A stretch of 64,000 nt of DNA from Serpula lacrymans var. lacrymans S7.9 (lineage: Eukaryota; Basidiomycota; Agaricomycetes; Boletales; Serpulaceae), in the NCBI RefSeq assembly GCF_000218685.1, contig NW_006763295.1, positions 558,001 to 622,000 on the forward strand, given 5' to 3'. Below are positions 23,214 through 33,422 of this stretch, piece by piece. The notes under the pieces were generated by a model. That model did no database searches. It had not been told where the DNA came from and saw nothing but the letters and a program-made list of their open reading frames with translations. Position 1 is the first letter of the stretch, and each line of letters opens with the position of its first letter. Position numbers and translations under genes: made by a program.

Positions 23214-23780
23214 TTACCAGGCAGCCAGCAAACTTATGAGTGATAAGTTGTGGTAAAAGATGTGTGTCACATGTAAGGGTTGTGAGCAGGAATGTTTAAC
23301 AAACAGCATTCCTCCGCGCCAGTTAGGGATGTTGTGTGATTTTTGCTTGTGTGTAAGCATAGTATGGGCAATCATTTTGTTGTCTTGTAGTAGAACATCC
23401 AAACAGTCTTGATCGATGTAGAAAATTGAGAACCTATTAGCGAGCTGAATGCAAGGAGTATTACTCCCTGGGATGGTGTCAAACAAAACGGAATATAAGA
23501 TGGGCAAAGTGTTGTGTTTGAAAGATATTGTTGGAGAAAAGTCGATGTTATATGTACTATGGTAGAATGGCAAGCCAACATTGTCATGCATTTCAAGAAT
23601 CCCTTCAATGTCGTGTTGATCTATAATTTCGTGTTTGGCGGCATCCATAGTGGGAGGGAAGTATAGGTAGGAGTTAAGGCAAGATATGCTGCAGCATGCA
23701 TTGGGGTCACAAGAAATGGAAGGTAGGTTGACAATCATGGCACTAGCGCCATCACAAGGTAAGTATGCAGCTTTGAACAT
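23214..23780 (-). pseudogene. Unrecognised gene remnant (exon-sized ORF)
   Basis: 188 codons in one frame, ending near a GTAAGC donor (LLAAW then GTAAGC), so probably one exon of a longer minus-strand gene. Contents include Cys-rich CDPNACCSISC and WRGGMLFVKHS. I do not recognise the family. Status (live or dead) is uncertain; neighbouring remnants carry stops. Confidence 0.35.
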
Positions 23781-24839
23781 GATGGGATAGCTGGTCTCGT
23801 GTTAGCGAGTTATGAGGAAGAAAAGTTCGAAGGACCTACTTTTTGGTGCAACGCTATAGTGTCAGAAATGTGTTGAGCCACTGCTGTGTCGGCCATTTGG
23901 GAAGTGTGTAGACAGAGTCAGATGGTTTCTGTTAGGAAGAAGAGGAGTCACTGTTCGTGGGCAATAGAGGATGGTGTGTTTCCGCTATGGTAGTACCACC
24001 AGATTGTGTTCTCGAGTTTGGCGGCTGTGAATGTGCAATATTTTTCCCATTTGCCTGATGACGGTCCATTTTTCATCACAAATAAAGGACCTCTCAACCA
24101 TATTTTGCTGGTTTCATAAGTGTATAGGAAATTGCTGATAAAATTGATGGGATGGCCATGATTGCGTGCGTGTTTGGGGTTTTCTCCGTATATTTGGTAG
24201 TAACTGTCAATGGTCGACTGTCAGCAGTTGTAGAAGATGCCTAGGTCCTGCACATCACAACCCCCATCGCAAATGAGCATTGTGAGGTGTTGGAGTATAC
24301 TTGGATCAGTGACTGCGATCAGCAGGGGAACAGGATCTATGTTTTGTAGCACATTCTCTCATGTAGTTGTTTGAGATTGTTGTGATGCAATGTTGATGCG
24401 GAAACAAGGGTAATGATTGCCATTCGGATTTGATTGAAAGGAGTCGTGCAAGGTCCAGAAACGCTGAAGATGAGTCAGGATGTGTTGTTGTCAGAATACA
24501 AGTGACAAGTACTTTGTATCCCAATGCCCAAAGAGGATTCCATTCTTTCAAGATTTTGTGTGCACAATGCAAGCCAATATGTGGATGAACAGCATGAACA
24601 TTTGTTAGAGCACGGTGGATTTCATTGTCTGTGGGCGACATGCATGCCATTATGGACGTTGAATGGGAAGCAAACAATATAGGCAGTGCACCAGGCATTT
24701 GCATTTTTAAAGATAGTTATAGGGGTATTATACATCATTGTAGATGTCATTGTAATGTGTATCAGTATGAATTCAAAAGAGAAAGTGTTTAGGCTGCAGG
24801 CTGTCATGAGAATTTTTTTGTTAGGAGATGAAGATGAAC
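23781..24839. other. Weakly coding interval
   Basis: A minus-strand frame at 24306-24704 is open but has no recognisable motif, and adjoining frames are broken. It may be exons of the flanking unknown genes. Nothing firmer can be said. Confidence 0.3.
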
Positions 24840-26174
24840 ACTTGCTTTAGATGTTGAAAGGGTAAGGGCCACTGTGAATGAGAGAAACATCCTGTAACTC
24901 CAAAAGAATGTTCCACTTTTCCCAAGCCTTGACAGTTTTGTCTCATTTATAACGTTTGATGAATGCTTCCATCAATACAATGTCACCAAGCTTGAGGCGC
25001 CGGGCAGGATATGTGTCCATGTCAGCTTTACTAGTAAAGGTTTGGCAGGCATCATAAACCGACGTAAAAGGAATAGGCTAGCAGACATGTTAGTACAAGA
25101 AATATGGGGGTCAGAATGCATTTACGCTTTGCATTTTTCCATCTTCATCAAACAGAGTTTGGTGGCGGGACACAAGGATGTCATTTCAACCATTATTTGT
25201 CATGTCTGGCGGGATGTTAGTTGAATAAAACTTGTGGGTGGCGAATTATATATACCTTGGGGGGGTTGATGTAAGTTTCCTACAAGTTGCTGTTACATAG
25301 TGAGTGAGTTGATGCCAAAAGGCTCAACAGCTATGTTGATGTGTGCTTTTGGGGCACCTTGAGGGCCGCCACCGAATAACCAGACCTTTGATATTTTTCC
25401 TACGATCCAAACGGTATAAGGTTTGTTGGTGGTCTTGTCACAGATGTAGTATGACCAGTTCTTCTTGTGTTTAGTTTGTCCCCAGGTGTCGATAGATGGT
25501 AGTTTGTTAATGCTGTATGTCAGAGTGGCAGGGTCTGCAAAATTAGCGAAGCTTTGGATCCGGCTGCAAAATATGTCAGGTAGATACCTGTTGCATGACA
25601 CAACAACATACAGTCTAATGTCTGTGGTGAAGGATCTCAGAAGAGTCTCGTCGAGAGCGATGGTGGAGCTGTTGTCGGTGGTGTCCGCTTCTATCGGGTG
25701 TTCATCTGGGGTTGGGTAAGTGATTGCTGTTATTGTGTTACCGTTTTTCTCTGTATCTGCATATAAGTCTTCAGTGGAATCGTTGCTATAGACATTATAA
25801 ATCAATTTTTATTGTAAGCGATAGATACAATGTTTACAGCAGCGTTGAGGATTGAGATGATTCCGGTGCAATTTCAGGGGAGTGTTGAGCATGTACCATG
25901 TCGACGGATTTGTTCGGTGTCTTAGAAATGCTACATGACGAATGATCAGGCGCATGAAATGTGGATGAATTTGGGCCAGCTGAATTATCAGAGCTAATAT
26001 TAAGACTTTAGACGATGAACAAGTGACAATAAGAGACTTAAGTGCTTACAATTCCTCTTCATTGGACAGATCTGATAAGGCGTTGCCGTCCATAGCAACA
26101 GCTTTGCTCCTTTCGGTTGGGGATTCTTCGGCGGCAGGGATGGCTTTTGGCAGCGTGCGTTTGGTGGCGGGCAT
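24840..26174 (-). pseudogene. Unrecognised multi-exon gene, probably decayed
   Basis: Minus-strand exons that join in frame: 26174-26050 (starts MPATKRTLPKAIPAAEESP, charged and disordered), an exon from about 25998 to about 25831, and about 25793 to 25293 (LNDSTEDLYADTEKNG through VSCNRYLPDIFCSRIQSF, WIVGKISKVWLFGGGPQG, IAVEPFGINSLTM). A further homologous-looking piece lies at about 25060-24852 (DMDTYPARRLKLGDIVLMEA). It has an in-frame TGA near 24940 and does not join in phase. The family is unknown to me. The first three exons are clean, and the last piece suggests decay. Confidence 0.45.
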
Positions 26175-26550
26175 GGTGCAAGTGGGGAATTTTCAAGTTT
26201 GTTATGGTATGGCCATCGGTGAATGACCAGCATTTGAAGGCAAATTTTGGCACCTTGATTTCTTTGGAGGAGCGATGGCATGACTACGCTGATGAGGGTG
26301 AAAGTTTAGGGTGTGATTGGCAGGAGGATGCCAACGTTGAAATCAGTTCTGAGTTCTGATTATAAGGCCTAGGATGAAAAAAGGGAGGTACAATACAAGT
26401 ATATAATACACTGTTTCATCGCAGGATCACCCCAATTTAGCCAATGTACTAGAACCAGAGGAGGAGGGTGCAATTGCACGCTTGATTCCCAACTGAGTGA
26501 TTTGGTGTTGAGACAATACATAGTATTAGACAAGTGGAAAATAAACTCAC

Positions 26551-27010
26551 TGTACGCAATTGAGTGACAGGAAGTAGTTGCAGAACATGGTCCAGTTTGA
26601 GGTGGGCACGGACAGTACATTGGCCACCACAAATGCAAAACACGCTGATGTCGAGAGAAACCCCGACATTGACTAAATCCCCTGTGCAAAAAATGGTATG
26701 GGAATAGGGAATTTTACCACAATTATCTAGCATGCAAGCAATGGGTAATTTTTCTACCACTCGCCACAAATCTTTGATTGCATTGGCTTTTCCTGCAGGA
26801 TTGTCGCTGGGAAGTAATACCAAGCTTTGGCTGGCGTTTGTAGAAGAGATCTGTATTAGACATCATAAGGGAGGGAATTGGAACAGCTACTGCAAATTTA
26901 CCTTGGAGAATACGCGATGCTGCATGTATAAGTTGTGCATCCTACTGACCGGAGGTTCTTCAAAGCTGTTTTTGCCAAGACTTATATGGATGAGTTGATG
27001 GATGTTGCGG
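26551..27010 (-). pseudogene. 3' part of the gene split by repeats B and C
   Basis: Exon from 27006 to 26902 (NIHQLIHISLGKNSFEEP ... HRVFSK), a GTAAAT-TACAG intron, then exon 26850 to about 26551 (ISSTNASQSLVLLPSDNP, then GDLVNVGVSLDISVF and LDHVLQLLPVTQL) ending at GTGAGT. The first exon is the exact in-frame continuation of the plus-strand exon at 20106-20199. The function is unknown. Confidence 0.6.
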
Positions 27011-28820
27011 TGTCATGCACCAAAGTTGATTGGTAGCATGGACAGGTGTCAATAATGAAGCGAATATTCAAAAAGACTCGCCTTTGTGCCACACAGGCAC
27101 AGTGCCACATGGAATAGTAATTAATATTGCCCTTTTTGAACTTGTGGCTGATCAGCACCACCTCTATTAGGCAATCCAGTCACGCTCACCTTTGCTTTTC
27201 CATCCGGTACTTTCCGCATTTCGGCATTTCAGCAAATTTTTGCGTCGCCACTGGCTACACATTGCATTGCGCCCTCGCTTTTGTTGTTTCCCTTACTCCC
27301 CTTCCTTTGCCTAGCCCCACCATGGGCCCCTTCCTCTCCTTTTTATTCTCACCCGACGGTCGTTTCTGGGTCCCCATTTTAGTTCACCTCCTCGTCACCT
27401 CCACCCTCCTCCTCCTCATCTTCTTTGCACCCCCACCATTTCTGATGTCGCCACTTCCTATCTGCTTCCGTCGCCAATCCGTTGACTACCACGTGCCACT
27501 GCTGATATCAGCAAAGCCCCAGCGGCCGGTCCAAATAGGGCAACAGGTCCATCTTCATGACGTCGATCTGCCATCATATACTATCAAAACATCGGTCGCT
27601 CGTCTTGCCTGGTTGGAGCGTGGGTGGGTAGTTTTTGAGCTGGAGAAGGTTCATCCCCTTGCGTCGCCCATGTTCATTGCTGTCCCATTCACTTGGGTAC
27701 ACTTATCATTTGTCCATCGTCTTCGCTACAGCTACACCTACCACACGCTGCCTGGGACTCACTTGTTCCAAATTGGAACTACTCCTCTCCCTCCCTCGTT
27801 TGATCAGGTGGTCCAACACAACCAGTCCATTGGTAAGGCCATGGAACTGTCAGATTTGGACTAGGTGGTGGATCGGTGGCTCCAGTTTCTTTTTTTTCAG
27901 CAGAACATTCATTTACAGTGCGATTATTTTTGATTTTTGAATCATTTTTATGGACACATATTTTTTTAGAATGCCTGACTGACAATAAAGGAACTGTGTT
28001 GATACTGATAGTGTTTTGCCTTGCCCTTTTTTACTGCATCTTCCCATGACATCATGATCTTCCTGCTCTCTTTTTGCTATTGGACTTTACTTTATGGCTG
28101 TACAAACCTGTGACATTACTCACAGCATTTATTGTTCTATACCTTTCTTTTCTTTTTTTTGACAATTTTATCCTGTACTACCTACGCAGGATTCATCAGC
28201 GTACATTCCTTCCTTCATATTCTTTCTCATTCTTTTTGCACAGCTATACTGTGCATAGCCTACTTCTCTTTTACTATATAAACCCCTGTATTTTACCTTG
28301 TAAAAAAAACAACAAGAAATCCAATCCAGACTTCTTCTCTACTCTCAAGTTCACTACTCTGCTACTTGTGATCCAGTGTGGTCACAACACTTCCCACTGC
28401 TACCACTGTTAACTGCTGTCATCATCACTTCCCATTTTTGAAGTCATTGTCATCCCTTTCGATTAGAGTCCTTCTGAGCACTACAGTTTGTGCGTCAGGA
28501 GCCTGCTATCACTGGGAACCTCGTCATATTGTCGTTCTCAAACCTACCTTGTGCTACGATTAGCAAGGTAGTGTTCATCTATACTCGTCACAAAGCCCCT
28601 ATCCTTCTATAAATTCAACTATCCCTCCTCCTCAAAACCCACACTCATACATCACTGGGTTTTACTTTGAAGGATCTTTATACGTACCACCCCACGAACA
28701 ACCAGACCACTCCACTGTTCTAGGAGGCAAAGCCCATAAACAAGTTCCGTGGAATCTGGGAGGATTGTGTGTTAGTTTGTTTTGTGTGTGGTTTTCTAAC
28801 TGCAGTTCTCATCATCGACA
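27011..28820 (+). repeat. 1.8 kb LTR-like repeat, copy C
   Basis: 1810 bp inverted copy of B. It begins TGTCATGCACC and ends CATCATCGACA, with CTATATAAACC at about 28275. GCGG (27007-27010) precedes it and CCGCC follows at 28821. On the right it interrupts the gypsy gag at the codons for HQGGG. Confidence 0.9.
27127..27864 (+). CDS. Conserved ORF inside the LTR-like repeat (copy C)
   Basis: 245 codons, translation identical to 21156-21893: TM segment PILVHLLVTSTLLLLIFF, then HLHDVDLPSYT and a C-terminus ending MELSDLD. It sits upstream of the repeat's TATA element near 28275. No known family is recognised. Confidence 0.4.
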   Translation: MPFLNLWLISTTSIRQSSHAHLCFSIRYFPHFGISANFCVATGYTLHCALAFVVSLTPLPLPSPTMGPFLSFLFSPDGRFWVPILVHLLVTSTLLLLIFFAPPPFLMSPLPICFRRQSVDYHVPLLISAKPQRPVQIGQQVHLHDVDLPSYTIKTSVARLAWLERGWVVFELEKVHPLASPMFIAVPFTWVHLSFVHRLRYSYTYHTLPGTHLFQIGTTPLPPSFDQVVQHNQSIGKAMELSDLD

Positions 28821-29482
28821 CCGCCACCTTGGTGCATTTGGTAGAGCTCCATGGCTCTACCGACTCGTCGTACTTCCTCAGCCGCCAGGGCCAGGTTCTT
28901 GTTTCTTGTATCCTGCAAGTAGATCTGTTCTGCAATGCAAGGGTTCACATTGCGTTCCAGCAGTTCTACTGCATGTTCATTTCCAAGCCCTCCTTGGATG
29001 GAGAGGGCCAGGAACCGGGTAATATAATCATCCGTCCTCATGTTTCCTTGTTTGAAGGAGCGGATTTGCTGATGCGCCCAGTCACCCTCAGCTTGCAGCT
29101 TGAAATATTTTTCAATCTCTACTTTGAGATCGTCCCAGGTGGGCCACACTCCCGCAGTGTAGCACTCCTGCAATCTAACTTGGGCGTATCGACCCGCCAC
29201 AGGTCCCTTTAGTTGAGATAGCACCACAGTGGCTACCTCAAAATTGTCGGCAAATGCGTCCCAATTTGCCTTAACCCATATTTGGAGTTTGATCCACCAT
29301 TTGGCAAATTGCGCTCTGTCTCCCTTGAAGGTGCCAGGGTCAGCGACGACTTCGACTTTCTTATTGAATTTCTTCTCGACCGAGGGGGTTGCCACAGGGG
29401 GATTTGCCTGCAGCTCAGCGAGTTGAGTGGTCAATGTCAAGATCTGTGCACGCATGTTGTGCAACAGAGCGTTGACATCCAT
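28821..29482 (-). pseudogene. Ty3/gypsy gag fragment
   Basis: Begins MDVNALLHNMRAQIL, with Leu heptads. The retrotransposon gag domain includes FKGDRAQFAKWWIKLQIW, YAQVRLQECYTAGVWPTWDD and NEHAVELLERNV. The fragment is cut at 28821 by repeat C, before the zinc knuckle. It is the only copy here with a full gag core and is directly linked to its 5' LTR at 29548-29965. Confidence 0.85.
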
Positions 29483-29547
29483 TTGAGGTTGCAACAATAT
29501 GTCGACTTGTTTTCTTTGTAAAGTAAAAAAAAGGTAACTGGGGGTCC

Positions 29548-29965
29548 TGTTACGATAACACAATTTTCGGACCTTTCTGTTACTTTTATTTCTCCGCTTT
29601 AAACCTTGCACTTTAGCTTTCACACATGGTGCCACGCGGCACTTCCCCTTTTGTCCAAACTCCTCTTTCTCGCGCCGCGTTGCCTTTCTTCTTATTTTAG
29701 ACACAACTCTCTCACACAGTGGAGCTGGCCATGCGGGCTAGGCCCCATGACATCATCAGCCACTGTCTCTATCAACTGTATAGTACATATGTACAAATAA
29801 CCCTGTAGTAGTATATATACCCCAATAGATCCAGGAGACTCCTCAGCGAGTCCTCCTGTTGTATACCAACTAACTCTCTGCATCCTAAGGGGTAACCACT
29901 CCCTCTTCATCTTCTTTATAGTGTGTTCCTGTGTGCGCCAGAGTAACTAACTCTTGGTTGTTACA
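29548..29965 (-). repeat. 5' LTR of the gypsy gag fragment (copy E3)
   Basis: 418 bp. On the minus strand it runs TGTAACAACC to TTATCGTAACA. Gag begins 65 bp downstream, so this is a 5' LTR. The outer flank is a Copia coding fragment, so the gypsy element inserted into Copia sequence. Confidence 0.9.
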
Positions 29966-30319
29966 ATATGGTGCATAATTGCGAATCCAGTGACAATAAG
30001 GTGTCATATGAGAAGTGGCACCTGTGTCTGCATTCCAATCAATGTCGGCATCCAGTTGGAGAGGGCAGTGTGGGTCAGAGGGATGAATAGAGTGGAGGCT
30101 TGCATTTCTAGCTGACTCTGCAACCATAGTAGAAAAATGATATTTTGCACCAGGTATGGCAGATTGGTTACAATGATGGCAGTTAGTAGATGAGCAAGAA
30201 CAATGAGTAGAAGCAGAAGATGAATGAGGAGTACATTTTGTTTTATCCATGGTGTGGAAATGAGGTTCCAAGCAACAAAGGCTTATAGGGAGTGATCCAG
30301 ATGGAATCAAAACAAACAA
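29966..30319 (-). pseudogene. Ty1/Copia protease-region fragment
   Basis: Minus-strand frame containing DWNADTGATSHMTPYCHW, the Copia aspartic protease active-site region (D-T/S-G-A-[ST]-x-H), after a Ser/Cys-rich segment from gag. The frame is cut at 29965 by the LTR. No integrase or reverse transcriptase remains. Confidence 0.75.
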
Positions 30320-30769
30320 AGATGATAGAGAGGGTTATCAGAGACCCAGAAGACAATTTGCAAGAGGGATAAGCAGTAGGGTGCTTGGATGATGAGGTAT
30401 GAAGTCAGGAAGATGGCTAGAGCACAGGGCTCATAACCTGTTCAATTGAGAACTTCTGGGAAGTGTCTAGCCACTTGCTGAGAGCTAACAGGGACAGAAC
30501 TAGAGTCCAGTATGAGTAACTACATTATCAGAGAGTACAGAATGTGTACAGTACCTAGAGTCCAGTATGAGTAACTAAAGAATAGGAATACTGGACTCTG
30601 CAATACTAGTCCGAAGTTTTGTAAACAAAGGTAAACAAATCAGCCACAAAGGCGAAATTATAGAATGCTCAGTGAATACTGAACAATAGAGCAAAAAGAA
30701 TAAAGAGGAAAGTGATTTAGAAAGAAGGGAAAATAGATAGCACAACTAGGTGCAGAATCACCAAAACTA
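30320..30769. other. Non-coding interval
   Basis: A/G-rich sequence with a locally duplicated phrase (AGAGTCCAGTATGAGTAACTA at about 30501 and again near 30558). Possibly Copia leader or LTR; not assignable. Confidence 0.35.
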
Positions 30770-31290
30770 ACAGGTATATGATGGAAGATCGACGTCATGA
30801 AGATGGATCTTTTGCCCAATTTGGACCGGCCGCCGGGGCTTTGCTGATATCAGCAGCGACACATGGTAAATGACAGATTGGCGACAACAGCGGATAGACA
30901 GTAGTGACAACATCAGATAGGGAGGAGGCACGAGGAGGACAAGTAGGAGGAGCGTGGAAGTGACAAAAAGGTGGACTAAGATGGGAACCCAGAAACAGCT
31001 GTCAGGTGAAAAGAAAAATGAGAGAAAAGGGCCCATGGTGGGGCCAAGTAAGGGAAAGGAATTAAGGGAGACAACAAAAGTGAGGGTGCAATGTGTAGCC
31101 AGGTGGCAATACAAAAAATTGCCAAAATGCCAAAATGCGGAAAGTACCAAACGGAAAGCAAAAGTGTGCCTAATAGAGGCAAGTGCTGATCAGCCACAAG
31201 TACAAAAAAGGCAACATTACTTACTATTTCATGTGGCACTATGCCTGTGTGGCGCAAAGGTGAGTCTTTTGCATAGGAGTGGTGGTTTGA
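30770..31290 (-). repeat. Degenerate partial copy D of the 1.8 kb repeat
   Basis: Aligns with the U3-like half of A-C (GATCAGCCACAAGT, GTGGCACTATGCCTGTGTGGC and the internal ORF). The ORF frame 31150-30767 is open over the shared part, with many substitutions and a one-codon indel. The TATA half and the termini are missing. Confidence 0.75.
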
Positions 31291-32384
31291 ATATGCTGTC
31301 AGAACAGTGACCATTGGAGGTGCTGGAATCTGGAGGATAGAGGTACACTGTGAGAGCAGAAACAGAGTATAAGGTTTGGAGTTGGCTTAGCTCATGCACT
31401 AGACCCTTTTATGGACCTTAGTCCTTAACATGACAGAGTGAACAAGGGGAGAATAGGATGAGGAGAGGAGTAAACGCCCTTTAGAGAAAAACCTAGAAGA
31501 CTTAGATGAAATTAGGTGAAAGGTGAGGAATATTGATATTCAAACTGATAGAATGGAGTACAGGAGTTACAGCTTATATACTATCAGAGGGAGTGGAGTT
31601 TGTAAGGAGTAATTTGTAATGTAGATATGGAGTTCTATGCAGACAATTATCTAGTGAGGAGAAATTATATGTGAGAGGAGTGTATTATAAGGTGTAAACT
31701 ACATAGTCCATGAGGAACGTAAGAATGTATGGAGGAAACATATGGCAGACTGAAAGTCTGGGGTAGGAGGTCAGAGCAGGTATCCAGGATATCATATGAG
31801 AGCAAGGCACAGGGCCATGCTGAGCAACAGAGCACAAGGAGCATAATTCCAGGAAATACAACATTTTAGGAGTTTGGACTTGGGGGGTTTTTGGCTATTC
31901 AGAATTTTGGGTTCCCTGGCCTGTGGCATGGATATGACACGCAGATCCATATGTTGAGAGAGCTTGAGGACATGGTTTACCATTCAACGACTAGTGTTGG
32001 TTACAGTAACAATCTTGCTCAGCTTCATATGGGAGAACATCCTCACCCATTTTTTACTAGTCTTGGGGATCTGTCAATGGTTTTCAACCATGGTGCAATG
32101 GCACAAACAATAGAGGGAGTGACAAAACCAGATAAACCCACTCTCTTCTAAAGCAGCCATTGTTCTCCATGGAGTCATTATACCTTAGCAAGTAGCACCT
32201 CCAACTATAAGTAGTAGGGGGTTTGGTATAGGAAACCTCAGTTATTTCTATAGTCTTTTGGGCAGCGGCTGAGGTGTGTTATATTACATTTCATAGAGAT
32301 TACCTTAAACTGACATCTATTGTAGTTTCACTTAGGTTTATTAGGGAGGTGTGGAGTGCTGCAGTTGTTGTTTGGCTTACTAAG
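31291..32384. other. Unassigned interval left of the chromovirus
   Basis: No confident gene. A plus-strand open stretch at 31891-32151 shows no known motif. The last 5 bp (CTAAG, 32380-32384) are the target duplication of the chromovirus. The sequence to the right of the element (39662 on) is the original continuation. Confidence 0.4.
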
Positions 32385-32743
32385 TGTCACGATCTCTTTC
32401 TCTCACACCTGACACCTCACCTTTTCTCTCAAACTCAGACGTTGAGACTCATATCTCTCCTTATCTTATCACATAGCTTTCCTTTATCTATATCCAAATC
32501 CCATCACGTGACATCAAGTCATGTGACTACTTACAAATCATCTTACCAAGCTACACGTTACATTCTCATGTCTATCAGTCAGCGCCTCATGGCTGACATG
32601 AGTTCTTACATATATAAGTAGACACTCAATGATGTACATACCTTAGCTTTTGATTTAGTCTTTATACAACCTGTTCAACTACCTGCTTGAGATTGATGTT
32701 GGGTCTGCCTGGTTTCTTCCAGTAGTGCAGCTCAGTTGTTATA
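32385..32743 (+). repeat. 5' LTR of chromovirus
   Basis: 359 bp, TGTCACGATC to GTTGTTATA. TATATAA lies at 32611-32617. The inverted repeat GTCAGC/GCTGAC (32578-32597) sits just upstream of the TATA box. TAGCTTTTGATT at 32644-32655, about 30 bp below the TATA box, is the likely start of the transcript. Confidence 0.95.
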
Positions 32744-32744
32744 T

Positions 32745-32756
32745 AATCAAAAGCTA
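32745..32756 (+). promoter_or_regulatory. Candidate self-priming primer-binding site
   Basis: AATCAAAAGCTA, one base after the 5' LTR, is the exact 12-base reverse complement of 32644-32655 inside the LTR. No tRNA-type TGG site is present here. This is the arrangement of Tf1-type self-priming, where the 5' end of the mRNA folds back to prime cDNA. Confidence 0.7.
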
Positions 32757-33422
32757 GTAGAGCACCTAGTTGATGACACAAACAAAGGCTATTCTTATCA
32801 TCACCCTAACACCCATCATCATCATCCTACTCTTCGCTCTACTCAAACTTTACATTCACCTCACCACACAACTTCCTTCAATCACATCTCCCATCACTAG
32901 CCCATCTACCATCATCACATTCATCCAATCCTCACCCTCTAACTCATCCTTCGAAACCATTCCCCTATCTCCCATCATCCGCCCCCACAACCCAGTACTT
33001 AGAGAGCCCAGTGATGTGGAGTCATTGAGGTTTTATTAGATACAAATTTCTTTACACTTCTTACCAGGCCGCACACTTGTGTCCGCCAGTAGGAAAAGGA
33101 CTGCACGCGGTTATTGCTGGTCATCACTAAGACAACCGTCTGGACCTCAGTTACTATACAATTAGAACACAGGTACTATAGATAAATAGTTTACGTACAC
33201 GCTAAGCGGGGACAGAAGAGGAACCCGTTAGCAGAAGGAAGACAGAAAAAGGGATCTTTCATTAAAGACGTGTTGATCCAGACTTGTCATCAGGGGAACC
33301 TTCTTGAATGCCCTTTGAATTAACTTCATTCCCGATAAACCGGTCTTCTCCGGAACCAATCATAAAACGAGAACAACTATCCCCTACTCTATCATTCCTA
33401 TCACCACAACCATCCCTGAACA

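Noticed and set aside
20200..28820. An 8.6 kb DNA transposon with 1.8 kb terminal inverted repeats and CCGC on both sides
   Set aside because: The outer flanks belong to different sequences (an unknown gene and gypsy gag) and are not an interrupted single site. The in-frame gene continuity between 20199 and 27006 favours two LTR-like copies plus inversion. Copies A and D exist without a partner.
28821..29547. tRNA-type primer site after LTR E3
   Set aside because: The sequence after the LTR (GGACCCCCAGTTACC on the minus strand) does not start with TGG, and I could not match it to a tRNA 3' end by eye.
32770..33039. 90-codon hydrophobic ORF in the chromovirus leader
   Set aside because: No counterpart is known in this clade, there is no second copy to compare in the window, and its composition follows the local C/T-rich leader.
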